Positions 20,555 to 29,761 of a stretch of 64,000 nt of DNA are shown here, in pieces. The position numbers were made by a program, and so were the translations under genes. The notes beneath the pieces were generated by a model. It searched no databases. It was not told the DNA's origin and saw only the letters and a program-made list of their open reading frames with translations. The stretch's first letter is position 1, and each line of letters opens with the position of its first letter. This DNA is from Terrirubrum flagellatum. Lineage in GTDB: Bacteria; Pseudomonadota; Alphaproteobacteria; Rhizobiales; Beijerinckiaceae. The stretch lies in NCBI RefSeq assembly GCF_022059845.1, contig NZ_CP091851.1, forward strand, positions 1,922,001-1,986,000. Reading direction: 5' to 3'.

Positions 20555-21928
20555 TCAGCCCTTCAGCGCCTTGCCGAGCTCGGAGGATTCATCGTCCGCC
20601 AGCAGTTCGTCGCGGCTGACGACCTTGTCGGTCACCTTGGCGCCGGCGAGGATGTGGTCGATCACCTTCTCCTCGAAGATCGGCGCGCGCAGCTCGGCCA
20701 GCGCCTGCGGATTCTTGCGGTAGAAATCCCACACCGCCTTCTCCTGGCCGGGGAACTGGCGGGCGCGCTCGACGAGCGCCTTCGACACTTCGTCATCCGT
20801 GATCTGGACCTTGGCGGCGTCGCCGATCTGGGCGAGCACCAGGCCAAGACGGACGCGGCGCTCGGCGATCTTGCGATACTCCTCGCGGGCCTTCTCTTCC
20901 GTCGTGTTCTCGTCTTCGAAAGTCTTGCCGGACGCCTTCATGTCCTGCTCGACCTGGCCCCAGACATTGGCGAATTCCTGCTCGACCAGCGTCGGCGGCA
21001 GCTCGAACGAATACTGGCCGTCGAGCGCATCGAGAAGGCGCCGCTTGGTCTTGGCGCGGGCGACGATCAGCAGTTCCCGGGAGAAGTTCTCCTTGATCGC
21101 GTCCTTGAGCTTGTCGAGCGATTCAAGGCCGAACGCCTTGGCGAGCTCATCGTTCACGACGGCTTCGCCGGGAGCCTCGATCTGCTTCACCGTGACGTCG
21201 AAGTCGGCGACTTTGCCGGCGAGTTCGGCCTTCTGGTAGCCCTCGGGGAAGGTCGCCTTGACGATGCGCTGCTCGCCCTTCTTCGCGCCGAGCATGCCGT
21301 CCTCGAAGCCCGGGATGAAGCCGCCGGCGCCGAGCACGAGCGGCATGTCGTCGCCCTTGCCGCCCTCAAAGGGCACGCCGTCGATCGAGCCGACGAAATC
21401 GATGGTGACGCGATCCTCATTCTCCGCCGCGGCGTCATCAGCCTTGGCGGAATAGGGGCGATTCTGCTTGGCGAGGCGCTGGATCTCCTCGTCGATCTCC
21501 TCGGCTGGCGGCTCGGCGCTCTCGCGGGTGACCGAGATGCCGGAGAAGTCGGCGACCTCGAACTGGGGCAACACCTCGACGGCGACGCCGTAGGTCAGGT
21601 CGCCCTTGCCGTCCATGACGTTGTCGATCTCGTCCTTGTTCTCGGGGAACTCGATCTTGGGGTCCATGGCGAGCTTGAGGCCGCGCTCCTCGACGATCGC
21701 CTTGTTGGCGTCGACGACGGCGTTGTTGAGCACGTCGGCCATGAGCGAGCGGCCATAGAGGCGCTTCAGGTGAGCCGTCGGGACCTTGCCGGGGCGGAAG
21801 CCGTTGATGCGGACCTTACCCTTGAGGGTTTCGATCTCCTCATCGACGCGCTTGAGCAGCGAGCCGGCTTCGATGGTCACCTTGAATTCACGCTTCAGGC
21901 CCTGCGAAAGGGTCTCGATCACCTGCAT
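20555..21928 (-). CDS. tig: trigger factor (ribosome-associated chaperone)
   Basis: A 457-aa trigger factor. The N-terminal ribosome-binding domain contains the signature NGFRPGKVPTAHLKRLYG (ribosome-docking GFRxGxxP). The central FKBP-like peptidyl-prolyl isomerase domain is at about residues 165-250 (DRVTIDFVGSIDGVPFEGG), followed by the long helical C-terminal arms. It binds nascent chains at the exit tunnel. It lies upstream of clpP as usual, preceded by tRNA-Leu. Confidence 0.98.
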   Translation of the reverse strand: MQVIETLSQGLKREFKVTIEAGSLLKRVDEEIETLKGKVRINGFRPGKVPTAHLKRLYGRSLMADVLNNAVVDANKAIVEERGLKLAMDPKIEFPENKDEIDNVMDGKGDLTYGVAVEVLPQFEVADFSGISVTRESAEPPAEEIDEEIQRLAKQNRPYSAKADDAAAENEDRVTIDFVGSIDGVPFEGGKGDDMPLVLGAGGFIPGFEDGMLGAKKGEQRIVKATFPEGYQKAELAGKVADFDVTVKQIEAPGEAVVNDELAKAFGLESLDKLKDAIKENFSRELLIVARAKTKRRLLDALDGQYSFELPPTLVEQEFANVWGQVEQDMKASGKTFEDENTTEEKAREEYRKIAERRVRLGLVLAQIGDAAKVQITDDEVSKALVERARQFPGQEKAVWDFYRKNPQALAELRAPIFEEKVIDHILAGAKVTDKVVSRDELLADDESSELGKALKG

Positions 21929-21968
21929 AATCTTCAGCCTTCGACAAAAGGAAGCGACAGGGCGGTTC

Positions 21969-22053
21969 TGGTGCGGGCGGAGGGACTCGAACCCCCACGA
22001 CTTTCGCCACTGGAACCTAAACCCAGCGCGTCTACCAGTTCCGCCACGCCCGC
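21969..22053 (-). tRNA. tRNA-Leu (anticodon TAG)
   Basis: An 85-nt class II tRNA on the minus strand. The acceptor stem is GCGGGCG/CGCCCGC, the D-loop GTGGCGGAACTGGTAGACG, the anticodon stem-loop CTGGG-TTTAGGT-TCCAG (anticodon TAG), with a variable arm and T-arm GGGGGTTCGAGTCCC. The 3' ACCA is encoded. It is directly upstream of tig. Confidence 0.97.
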
Positions 22054-22236
22054 GTCAGAGCAAATAGCCCCGTCGGGTCGGCGGCGCTCATAGCATGGAA
22101 ATATGTCCTTGCACGCGAAAAATGAGGGGTTCGGGGCGGGGCTGGAGCGCCGCTGCGCGCCACCCTCCCCCTCGCGGAGAGGGTCAATCGTGACACGATC
22201 GGGGGCGGAACGGCGGCGCGCTTCCCCATCCAGCTT

Positions 22237-22342
22237 GTCATTCCGGGGCGCTCCGCAGGAGCGAGCCCGGAACCCAGATCTGGTGCAGGCTTCACTATTT
22301 TCTGGGTTCCGGGCCCCTCGCTCCGCTCGGCCCCGGAATGAC
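22237..22342. repeat. long imperfect inverted repeat, dispersed-type intergenic element
   Basis: The arms GTCATTCCGGGGC ... GGAACCCAGA and TCTGGGTTCCGGG ... CCCCGGAATGAC pair over much of a 106-base stretch, which would make a long hairpin on either strand. This composition is that of the dispersed intergenic repeats common in Hyphomicrobiales chromosomes. No coding potential is supported. Confidence 0.75.
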
Positions 22343-22424
22343 GTTGGGAAGATAGGCGCGCGAAATTCACGGGCTCGCGCTCGGCCCCATTTCCTCTCCG
22401 CTTTGATCTCTTCCCTTCATCCTC

Positions 22425-22701
22425 GCCTCCAAGGGAGGCCGGGAGCGCCGATGAGGCGCTGAGAACGTTCTGAAAGAACGATCGCCTTCCGGCGCTCCCG
22501 GCGCGGATTCTGAAACCTCCTGTCGCACGCTCTCCGCGGTGTCCCGCTTAAGGTCCGTTCGGACAGCCCGATCCTAGTGTCGGGCGGGCGTGCTGTCGGA
22601 AGCCCCCGGGAGTCCTGAAAGCCAGGTCGCGATCAGAACCCGCAGGTCCACCCTCTGCTCCCGTTCGGTCCTGACCCGGACGGCCCCAAGAGAGCAGAGG
22701 C
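22425..22701 (-). ncRNA. candidate structured RNA downstream of a consensus promoter
   Basis: A run of strong hairpins on the minus strand beginning just where a transcript from the promoter at 22708-22736 should start. Hairpin 1 pairs CCTCTGCTC with GAGCAGAGG (22652-22700). Short hairpins GTCCG-AA-CGGAC and CCCGA...TCGGG follow. A 12-bp stem then pairs GCCGGGAGCGCC with GGCGCTCCCGGC (22438-22502), enclosing a 6-bp hairpin CGTTCT-TTC-AGAACG. No convincing ORF lies in it. It is not RNase P, SRP RNA, tmRNA or 6S RNA by any motif I can see. It may be an independent RNA or a long leader for tRNA-Leu/tig. No U-run terminator was seen. Confidence 0.45.
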
Positions 22702-22707
22702 AAACAC

Positions 22708-22736
22708 ATAATAGGAATTTAGTCAGGAAATGTCAA
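22708..22736 (-). promoter_or_regulatory. near-consensus sigma-70 promoter
   Basis: Minus-strand TTGACA (complement of 22731-22736), exactly 17 bases, then TATTAT (complement of 22708-22713). This is one mismatch from full consensus with optimal spacing, rare in GC-rich alphaproteobacteria. The expected start is near 22701, at the base of a 9-bp hairpin. It faces away from the neighbouring multicopper-oxidase-like gene, toward tRNA-Leu and tig. Confidence 0.7.
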
Positions 22737-22793
22737 GCGACAGGCGGCGAAAAGTCGTTGGGTCTTCGCTGCGCCCGATGCTACCTCCTCGTC

Positions 22794-24167
22794 ATGACGT
22801 CACGACGCGTATTCCTCGCCGCCGGAGCGGCTGCGATGGCCTCGAAGGCCGCGCAGGCGCAGATTCCGCCCGCGCTCCCTTCTTTTCCTCCCAAGCCGTC
22901 GCCATTAACGATCGAGGCGCGCAAGGCCGATCTCCGCATCCGGCCGGAGCCTGCGCCGGCGACCCCGATCTGGAGTTACAATGGCGGCTGCCCCGGCCCC
23001 GTCATTCGCGTGAAGCAGGGCGAGGACATCGCGGTCCGGCTTGCCAACAAGCTTGAGGAAACAACCTCAATCCACTGGTATGGCTTGCGAACGGAAGCAG
23101 CGCTTGATGGCGTCGCCGGCCTCTCCTCCAAAGGCGCCGGCCCGGGCGAGACCATCGATATTCGCCTGCCGGCCCGCGACGCCGGGACCTATCTCTACCA
23201 GCCCTGCGTCGCCGGACGCACCGCCGAGCAGGTCGATCGCGGCCTCTATGGCGTGCTGATCGTTGAAGAGCGAACCCCGCCGCAGGTCGACAAGGACATT
23301 CTCGTCGTCATCGACGACTGGCGGCTCGGCGAAGACGGCGCGATTCCCGCGCCCGCGAAACCCGAACCGGGCGCCCTGCCCCGGCTCGGCAATGTGCTCG
23401 TCATCAATGGGGCGCCGAAGGCTTTCGAGGATACGATTCCCACAGGCGGCCGGGCCCGCGTGCGCGTCGTCAACGCCTCGACGGCGCGCATCCTGACCCT
23501 GCGCTTCGAGGGCGTTCCCGCGACCATCGTGGCGATCGACGGCCAGCCCTCCTCGACCGCCTTTCAACCCAAGGGCGCGGCCGCGATCCTGACCCCGAAC
23601 GGACGCGCCGATCTCATGATTGACCTCCCCGGCGACGCCGGCCAGCAATTCGCATTGAAGGTTCAGATTACGCCCGAAGTCGCTGTTCCCGCTTTCATTC
23701 TGAAGAGCGCTGGCGATCGTCGCGCCGCCCTGCCGCCAATCGCGGCGCTGCCGCCCAACGATCTCCCGAAAATCCTCGACCTCGCCCGCGCCCAGCGAGT
23801 CGATCTCACGATCGAGGGCGGCCCGCAGCCGCAGGGAAAGCCGACCGCCTGGACGCTCAACCGGCGAACAGGTCCTGTCTTCGGAGGCCCGGCGCTGTTT
23901 TCAGCCAAGCGCGGCACGACCATGGTGTTGTCCTTCCACAACAAGACTGAGATCGCCCAGGCGATGCGCATCCATGGCCATCACGGCCGGCTGCTGTTCG
24001 TGCTCGACGATGGCTGGGACCCGTTCTGGGTCGACACGGCGCTCGTGCAGCCCGGCCTGACGGCCCGCCTCGTGTTCGTCGCCGACAATCCCGGCAAGTG
24101 GGCGCTGCGCAGCGCCATGGCGGACCTGTTCGACGCGGGCCTCGGCGGCTGGTTCGAGGTGTTATAA
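22794..24167 (+). CDS. multicopper-oxidase-like protein lacking copper ligands (SufI/FtsP-like)
   Basis: A 457-aa three-cupredoxin-domain protein with a Tat-type signal (MTSRRVFLAAGAAAMASKAAQA). The fold is recognisable by WSYNGGCPGPVIRVKQGE and VFVADNPGKWAL. The copper motifs are degenerate: the first HxHG reads HWYG (94-97), the second HxH reads YLYQPC (133-138), and the C-terminal HCHxxxH-M region reads LRSAMADLFDAGLGG. Only an HGHH remnant stays. It should therefore not be an oxidase; E. coli FtsP/SufI is a known precedent for a copper-free member with a structural division or envelope role. It may be co-transcribed with the next gene. Confidence 0.82.
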   Translation: MTSRRVFLAAGAAAMASKAAQAQIPPALPSFPPKPSPLTIEARKADLRIRPEPAPATPIWSYNGGCPGPVIRVKQGEDIAVRLANKLEETTSIHWYGLRTEAALDGVAGLSSKGAGPGETIDIRLPARDAGTYLYQPCVAGRTAEQVDRGLYGVLIVEERTPPQVDKDILVVIDDWRLGEDGAIPAPAKPEPGALPRLGNVLVINGAPKAFEDTIPTGGRARVRVVNASTARILTLRFEGVPATIVAIDGQPSSTAFQPKGAAAILTPNGRADLMIDLPGDAGQQFALKVQITPEVAVPAFILKSAGDRRAALPPIAALPPNDLPKILDLARAQRVDLTIEGGPQPQGKPTAWTLNRRTGPVFGGPALFSAKRGTTMVLSFHNKTEIAQAMRIHGHHGRLLFVLDDGWDPFWVDTALVQPGLTARLVFVADNPGKWALRSAMADLFDAGLGGWFEVL

Positions 24168-24199
24168 GGGACGCCTCCTCTCTCGATTCCGAGCTGCTC

Positions 24200-24952
24200 A
24201 TGAGTCCTTCCCGCGCCGACTGGCGACGGCGAACTGTGTTCGCCTATCTCGATGAGCCGCCCTTCTGCTTTCCTGGCGCCAATGGGCCTTCGGGCTGCGA
24301 TATCGAGCTTGGCGTCCGCGTGTTGAAGGCGATCGGCGTCGCCGAAATCGCATTCGTCAAAGTTGCATTCGCCGAACTGATTCCGGGACTTATGGCGGGA
24401 CGCTGGAGTCTCAATACGCCTTTGTTTATCTCGGGCGAGCGGGCGCGTCTGGTCGATTTCAGCCGGCCGGTCTGGGCGCTGGCGGACGGGCTGCTGATGC
24501 GCGCAGGCGAGGAGGCGCGCTTCCCTTCCTATGAGGCGCTGGCCGCCAATCCCGCGATGCGGCTCGCCGTCGTCGCCGACCAGATCCAGGAGCGGACGGC
24601 GATGGCCGCGGGCGTCCCGGTCGCGAGCATTTCGCGATTCGCGACGCAGGAGGGCGCGGCGCGGGCGGTGCGCGACGGAGCCGCGGACGCCTACGCCAGC
24701 GTCGCCATGGCGCATCGCGGCTATCTCAAGCGGGCGGCTGACGAAGGGCTGGCGATGGTCGACATCGCCGAGGCCGCGCCCGACACGAGAGGGGCTGCGC
24801 GCGCCGCCGGCGCTTTCTCCTTCGCGAAAGGCGATCACGAGTTCCGGCAGGCGTTCGACGCCGAATTGGCGCGGATCATCGCGACCGACGATCACCGACG
24901 CATGATGCGCGGCTACGGCTTCTCGGATGCGGAGACGCCGCCCCTTCCCTGA
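24200..24952 (+). CDS. periplasmic-binding-protein-like domain (SBP family 3), no signal peptide
   Basis: A 250-aa protein with the type 3 amino-acid-binding fold. It has an N-terminal FAYLDEPPFCFPG strand, the block IELGVRVLKAIGV, AGRWSLNTPLFISGERA and a C-terminal DAELARIIATDDHRRMMRGYGF. It matches transporter substrate-binding-domain proteins. From the ATG at 24200 there is no signal peptide, and the upstream open frame is coding sequence of the multicopper-oxidase-like gene, so it may be cytoplasmic or a sensor-like solitary binding protein. It starts 32 bases after the neighbouring gene, and no permease or ATPase is adjacent. Confidence 0.75.
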   Translation: MSPSRADWRRRTVFAYLDEPPFCFPGANGPSGCDIELGVRVLKAIGVAEIAFVKVAFAELIPGLMAGRWSLNTPLFISGERARLVDFSRPVWALADGLLMRAGEEARFPSYEALAANPAMRLAVVADQIQERTAMAAGVPVASISRFATQEGAARAVRDGAADAYASVAMAHRGYLKRAADEGLAMVDIAEAAPDTRGAARAAGAFSFAKGDHEFRQAFDAELARIIATDDHRRMMRGYGFSDAETPPLP

Positions 24953-24955
24953 CGC

Positions 24956-25435
24956 CTATTCCTTCCGGCAGGCGAAGGGCATGAAGGTGCCACCCGTGCC
25001 GCTCACCGCCTGCATGACGATGACATTGGCGACGCGCAGCTCCTCGGGCGAGCGCGGGCAGACGTTGCGCTCGCCGGCGCAATTCGAGGCGATGAAGGCG
25101 GCGTTGCGATCAAGGAACTCCTGCCCAAGCCCCTTCTTGCCGAGCCGGTTCACGGCGCCGTCGAAGGACTTCCGGTAAGTCTCGCACTTCGCATTCTGGG
25201 TCGGCTGGCTCGATGGCGCCGCCTCCTCATCCGCATCGGCGGGAGCGGAAGCCGGCTGCTGCGTCGAAGCGGCGGGCGGAGCAGATTGCGTCGCAGGCGC
25301 GGGCTGCGCGGCCGGAGCTGAAGGCGACGCCGGCCGGGACGGCGGTAAAGGCTGCGCCCAGGCCGCGGAGGCCGATGCGAACATCGCGAAAAGGAGCGCG
25401 CGCGGGAGCAGGCCCGCCTGGAATGTCGCCGTCAT
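24956..25435 (-). CDS. secreted Pro/Ala-rich hypothetical protein
   Basis: A 159-aa protein with a signal peptide (LLFAMFASASAAWAQP). A low-complexity Pro/Ala/Ser/Gln linker (about residues 28-82) precedes an 80-residue C-terminal domain containing four cysteines (AKCETY, ASNCAG, NVCPRS, FACRKE), probably two disulphides. The family is unrecognised. It is convergent with the binding-protein-like gene (4-base gap) and lies downstream of nnr on the minus strand. Confidence 0.65.
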   Translation of the reverse strand: MTATFQAGLLPRALLFAMFASASAAWAQPLPPSRPASPSAPAAQPAPATQSAPPAASTQQPASAPADADEEAAPSSQPTQNAKCETYRKSFDGAVNRLGKKGLGQEFLDRNAAFIASNCAGERNVCPRSPEELRVANVIVMQAVSGTGGTFMPFACRKE

Positions 25436-25487
25436 ATTCGTCGCCTTTCTGACCGCGCTTCAATCCCAAAGCGATGGCCAAACAATG

Positions 25488-27047
25488 TCACGCCCCGGAA
25501 TTGGCTTTTTCCGAAAGCCTCGCGCCGGCGCGGCCGACCGCCTCGGGCAGATCGTCGGCGATCAGGCCCCGGCCCGCAAGCGCGCCGGCCTCGCCATGCA
25601 GCCAGACCGCGGCGCAAGCGGCCTCGAACGGCGGCATGCCTTGCGCCAGCAGGGCGCCGGCGACGCCCGCCAGCACATCGCCGGAGCCGGCGGTCGCCAG
25701 CCAGGGCGGCGCATTCTCATTGATGGCGGCGCGGCCGTCGGGCGCGGCGATCACGGTGTCCGCGCCCTTGAGGATCACCACCGCGCCAGACAAACGGGCG
25801 GCGGACAAGGCGCGTTCGAGCTTCGAGGGAACGCCCTTATTTCCCTGCTGAGAATCTGTCGACTGGGATCTGAACAGGCGCGCAAATTCCCCTTCATGGG
25901 GCGTCAGGATCAGGCTCTTGCGGCGGCCGGCGCGCTTGAGCGGCGCGAGGTCTCCATCGAGCAGAGTGAGCGCGTCGGCGTCGATGACCATGGCGGCGTC
26001 CGAAGCCAGGGTTGCGTCGAGCTTCTGTCTGGCGAGACGCGAGAGGCCGAGCGCCGGGCCGATCACCACGGCAGAGAGACGCCTGTCCGCGAGAAGCGCG
26101 CGGAGCGCTTCGCCATCATCGGCGCGGCGCAGGATCAGCGCGTCGGGCCCACGGGCGGCGTGGGCCGCCAGCGCGTCGCCGGGAGCGGCGATGGTGACGA
26201 GCCCTGCCCCGGCCCTCAGCCCGGCGCGCGCCGACAGCCGTGGCGCGCCAACGCCTTCCAGCCCGCCGGCGACCACGAGGAGATGGCCGCGGACATATTT
26301 GTGGCTCGCGGCCGAGAGCGCGGGAAAGCGGTCGTGCCAGAGATCAGCATGGTTGGCGAACCAGGCCGGCGCCTCGGCGTCGAGGATCGCGTCGGCGATC
26401 CCGATATCGGCGACGGTGACCGGACCCGCGAGCTCGCGGCCGGGCAGCAGGAGGTGGCCGGCCTTGCGCCGGGCGAAGGTCACAGTCCGGCTTGCCCTCA
26501 CCGCCGCGCCGCGAACCGCGCCCGTGTCGCCATCAATCCCTGAGGGCAGATCGACCGACAGCACGGGTGCGCCGCTCGCATTGACGCGCTCGACAATCCC
26601 GCGCGCGTCGCCGTCGAGATCGCGCGACAGGCCGGCGCCGAACAGCGCGTCGATGACGAGATCAAATCCGTTGAGCGAGAAGCTCGCGGCGTCCTCGATC
26701 GCGCGCCCCCACGTCGCTCCGGCGAGGGCCGCGTCGCCACGGAGCGCATTGGCGTCGCCCAGCAAGGCCAACGCGACGTCATAACCCTGCTCTTTCAGCA
26801 ACCGCGCCGCGACGAAGCCGTCGCCGCCATTGTTTCCGCCGCCGCAGAGCACGGCGATGCGGGCGCGCTGACCCGCCATCTCCATGGCGATCGCGGCGAC
26901 CGCCGCGCCGGCATGCTCCATCAGCACAATTCCCGGCGTTCCCGCCGCGATCGCCGCGGCGTCGCAGCGCCGCATCGCGTCATTGCTGAGCAGGCGGAGA
27001 AGGCTGCTCGCGGCGGCCTTCGCCGCATTTGGCGCGGGATTGATCAT
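25488..27047 (-). CDS. nnr: bifunctional NAD(P)H-hydrate epimerase / ADP-dependent dehydratase
   Basis: A 519-aa two-domain metabolite-repair enzyme. The N-terminal YjeF/NnrE domain (about 1-215) has VLCGGGNNGGDGFVAARLL and VLSVDLPSGIDGDTG. The C-terminal ribokinase-like NnrD domain has HKYVRGHLLVVAGG, ILTPHEGEFARLF, VILKGADTVI and the catalytic-type TAGSGDVLAG. Together they return damaged NAD(P)H hydrates (R and S) to NAD(P)H. It is divergent from glnB; its start is 3 bases from a possible NtrC site. Confidence 0.96.
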   Translation of the reverse strand: MINPAPNAAKAAASSLLRLLSNDAMRRCDAAAIAAGTPGIVLMEHAGAAVAAIAMEMAGQRARIAVLCGGGNNGGDGFVAARLLKEQGYDVALALLGDANALRGDAALAGATWGRAIEDAASFSLNGFDLVIDALFGAGLSRDLDGDARGIVERVNASGAPVLSVDLPSGIDGDTGAVRGAAVRASRTVTFARRKAGHLLLPGRELAGPVTVADIGIADAILDAEAPAWFANHADLWHDRFPALSAASHKYVRGHLLVVAGGLEGVGAPRLSARAGLRAGAGLVTIAAPGDALAAHAARGPDALILRRADDGEALRALLADRRLSAVVIGPALGLSRLARQKLDATLASDAAMVIDADALTLLDGDLAPLKRAGRRKSLILTPHEGEFARLFRSQSTDSQQGNKGVPSKLERALSAARLSGAVVILKGADTVIAAPDGRAAINENAPPWLATAGSGDVLAGVAGALLAQGMPPFEAACAAVWLHGEAGALAGRGLIADDLPEAVGRAGARLSEKANSGA

Positions 27048-27049
27048 CT

Positions 27050-27066
27050 TGCACGAAATTTATGCA
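27050..27066 (+). promoter_or_regulatory. NtrC-type binding site upstream of glnB
   Basis: TGCAC-N7-ATGCA, a 17-base near-palindrome with one mismatch from the TGCAC-N7-GTGCA enhancer pattern bound by NtrC. It lies about 90 bases before the predicted glnB transcription start, the usual enhancer distance for sigma-54 promoters. Confidence 0.5.
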
Positions 27067-27071
27067 TGTGA

Positions 27072-27530
<459 letters not shown>

Positions 27531-27589
27531 TCTCCCGCCCTTTCCGCATTTCCCAGTCCCGTAACCGCCTTCCAACAGGGGCCACACTC

Positions 27590-28999
27590 ATGAAAACCGC
27601 CAAGGACGTCCTGAAGAAACTCAAGGACGACGACGTCAAGTATGTCGATTTCCGTTTTACCGATCCGCGCGGCAAGTGGCAGCACCTGACCTATGACGTA
27701 ACCATGGTCGATGACGACATGTTCACGGACGGCATCATGTTCGACGGTTCGTCGATCGCGGGCTGGAAGGCGATCAACGAGTCCGACATGATCCTGATGC
27801 CTGACATTGCGTCGGCGGCGATGGACCCGTTCTTCGCGGCGTCCACCATGGTCATCAACTGCGACATTCTCGAACCGTCGACCGGCCAGTCCTACAATCG
27901 CGACCCGCGCAGCATCGCCAAGGCGGCGGAAGCCTATGTGAAGTCGCAGGGCGTGGGCGACACGGTCTATGTCGGTCCGGAAGCCGAATTCTTCGTCTTC
28001 GACGACGTGAAGTTCTCGGCCGACATGTACAACACCGGCTACAAGCTCGATCACTCCGAGCTGCCGATCAACGGCCAGACCGACTATGAAGGCGGCAATA
28101 TGGGCCACCGCATCCAGGTCAAGGCCGGCTATTTCCCGGTGCCGCCGCTGGATTCGGCCCAGGATATGCGCGGCGAGATGCTCGCGGCGATGGGCTCGAT
28201 GGGCGTCACCATCGAGAAGCATCACCACGAGGTCGCGTCCGCCCAGCACGAGCTTGGCATGAAGTTCGATACGCTGGTCAAGATGGCCGACCAGCTCCAG
28301 ATTTATAAGTACTGCATCCACAACGTGGCGCAGAGCTACGGCAAGACCGCGACCTTCATGCCGAAGCCGGTCTATGGCGACAACGGCTCGGGCATGCACT
28401 GCCACTTCTCGATCTGGAAGGGCGGCAAGCCTGTCTTCGCCGGCAACAAGTACGCCGACCTCAGCCAGGAGTGCCTGTGGTTCATCGGAGGCGTGATCAA
28501 GAACGCCAAGGCCGTGAACGCCTTCACCAACCCGTCGACCAACTCCTACAAGCGTCTGGTCCCGGGCTTCGAGGCGCCGGTGCTGCTGGCCTACTCCTCG
28601 CGCAACCGTTCGGCGTCGTGCCGCATTCCGTGGACGACGAACCCGAAGGCCAAGCGCGTCGAGGTTCGCTTCCCCGATCCGATGGCGAACCCCTATCTCG
28701 GCTTCTCGGCGCTGCTGATGGCCGGCATGGACGGCATCGTGAACAAGATCGATCCGGGCCCGTCGATGGACAAGGACCTCTACGATCTCCCGCCGAAGGA
28801 ATTGAAGAAGATCCCGACGGTGTGCGGCAGCTTGCGCGAAGCGCTCCAGTCGCTCGACAAGAACCGCGGCTTCCTCAAGGCCGGCGGCGTGTTCAACGAC
28901 GACTTCATCGACAGCTATATCGAGCTGAAGATGCAGGAAGTGATCAAGTTCGAGCACACGCCGCACCCGGTCGAGTATGTCATGTACTACTCGGCCTGA
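27590..28999 (+). CDS. glnA: glutamine synthetase type I
   Basis: A 469-aa GSI-beta enzyme that condenses glutamate and ammonia. It contains the N-terminal [10 protein letters not shown] and [18 protein letters not shown] motif (D/SS latch), the ATP-binding [19 protein letters not shown] and the [17 protein letters not shown] loop. The adenylylation site lies in [10 protein letters not shown] (about residue 398), so activity should be controlled by GlnE as well as by PII and transcription. It has a terminator directly after the gene. Confidence 0.98.
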   Translation: MKTAKDVLKKLKDDDVKYVDFRFTDPRGKWQHLTYDVTMVDDDMFTDGIMFDGSSIAGWKAINESDMILMPDIASAAMDPFFAASTMVINCDILEPSTGQSYNRDPRSIAKAAEAYVKSQGVGDTVYVGPEAEFFVFDDVKFSADMYNTGYKLDHSELPINGQTDYEGGNMGHRIQVKAGYFPVPPLDSAQDMRGEMLAAMGSMGVTIEKHHHEVASAQHELGMKFDTLVKMADQLQIYKYCIHNVAQSYGKTATFMPKPVYGDNGSGMHCHFSIWKGGKPVFAGNKYADLSQECLWFIGGVIKNAKAVNAFTNPSTNSYKRLVPGFEAPVLLAYSSRNRSASCRIPWTTNPKAKRVEVRFPDPMANPYLGFSALLMAGMDGIVNKIDPGPSMDKDLYDLPPKELKKIPTVCGSLREALQSLDKNRGFLKAGGVFNDDFIDSYIELKMQEVIKFEHTPHPVEYVMYYSA

Positions 29000-29022
29000 T
29001 CGGTCGAAGATTGCTTCCTACG

Positions 29023-29047
29023 AAAGGGCGCCGCGAGGCGCCCTTTT
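29023..29047 (+). terminator. intrinsic terminator of glnA
   Basis: Stem AAAGGGCGCC / GGCGCCCTTT with GCGA loop followed by T, 24 bases after the glnA stop. A standard rho-independent structure. Confidence 0.9.
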
Positions 29048-29092
29048 GCAATTTGCATCGATGGTCCCGCCCTTGCGGCGCTTTGCGGACGA

Positions 29093-29437
29093 TCAGGAGA
29101 GATCAGCGCCGATTTCCACAAGCGACTCGCCCGAATCGATCAAGCTCATAGCCGTGGGCAAGGTCTTGCTCAGAGTGGCGACAAGATGCGCCGTTGAACT
29201 ATTGCCTATGGCCAGAAGGAGGACGGCGGGCGGCGAACCAAAGCGAGCGGACAATTCCGCGAAGTCGCGATCCTTCGTGATCAGGATCCGGGCCTCGCGT
29301 CGCGCCGCTTCGAAAACCGCGCGGCCAGAGGCTCGAGCCAACCCCAAGTCTCGAATCTGGCGGCAAGGAATGCGAAACTCGGCTTCAATCCATCGCGCCA
29401 AGGCAGGCGACAGATGATTGTCGAGCCAGATCGTCAC
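29093..29437 (-). CDS. DUF5615 PIN-like toxin of a toxin-antitoxin pair
   Basis: A 114-aa protein of the DUF5615/Mut7-C-like PIN superfamily. The acidic residues expected for a PIN nuclease are present: DNHLSP near the start, and ILITKDRDFAEL in the middle. It follows the DUF433 gene with a 4-base overlap, the usual layout of this module. It probably acts as an RNase toxin, inferred from the family, not tested. It lies between glnA and ddl. Confidence 0.85.
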   Translation of the reverse strand: MTIWLDNHLSPALARWIEAEFRIPCRQIRDLGLARASGRAVFEAARREARILITKDRDFAELSARFGSPPAVLLLAIGNSSTAHLVATLSKTLPTAMSLIDSGESLVEIGADLS

Positions 29438-29661
29438 TCGGCGGCGATCAGCGGGTGATCGACTCTCTGGGCGGCGAAAGCGAGCGCCGCCTTGATGTCC
29501 TCGGGCTCAAGGTCCGGGAGTTCGGCGATGATCTCGGCATGAGACAGACCCGCCGCGAGGAGATCAAGCACATCGGAGACCCTGATGCGCAGGCCGCGCA
29601 GACATGGCCGGCCGCCCAGCTTGCCGGGTTCCGAAGTGATGCGGGCAAGGAGCGTGTCCAT
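29434..29661 (-). CDS. DUF433 antitoxin
   Basis: A 75-aa DUF433 protein: GKLGGRPCLRGLRIRVSDVLDLLAAGLSHAEI is split here into GGRPCLRG and RVSDVLDLLAAG, the family's winged-helix-like signature, ending in YxAL-type helix residues ALAFAAQRVDHP. DUF433 proteins neutralise and autoregulate DUF5615 toxins. It is the first gene of the pair, with its ATG at 29661. Confidence 0.88.
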   Translation of the reverse strand: MDTLLARITSEPGKLGGRPCLRGLRIRVSDVLDLLAAGLSHAEIIAELPDLEPEDIKAALAFAAQRVDHPLIAAE

Positions 29662-29761
29662 GACTTTCTTTTAGCATGCTCGGCGCCCTGCTGGGAACGC
29701 CGTTACTCTTCCTTAATTCGCAGTAACGATTGTGAGGTCGGGACAAACGGGTTCGGGACAT

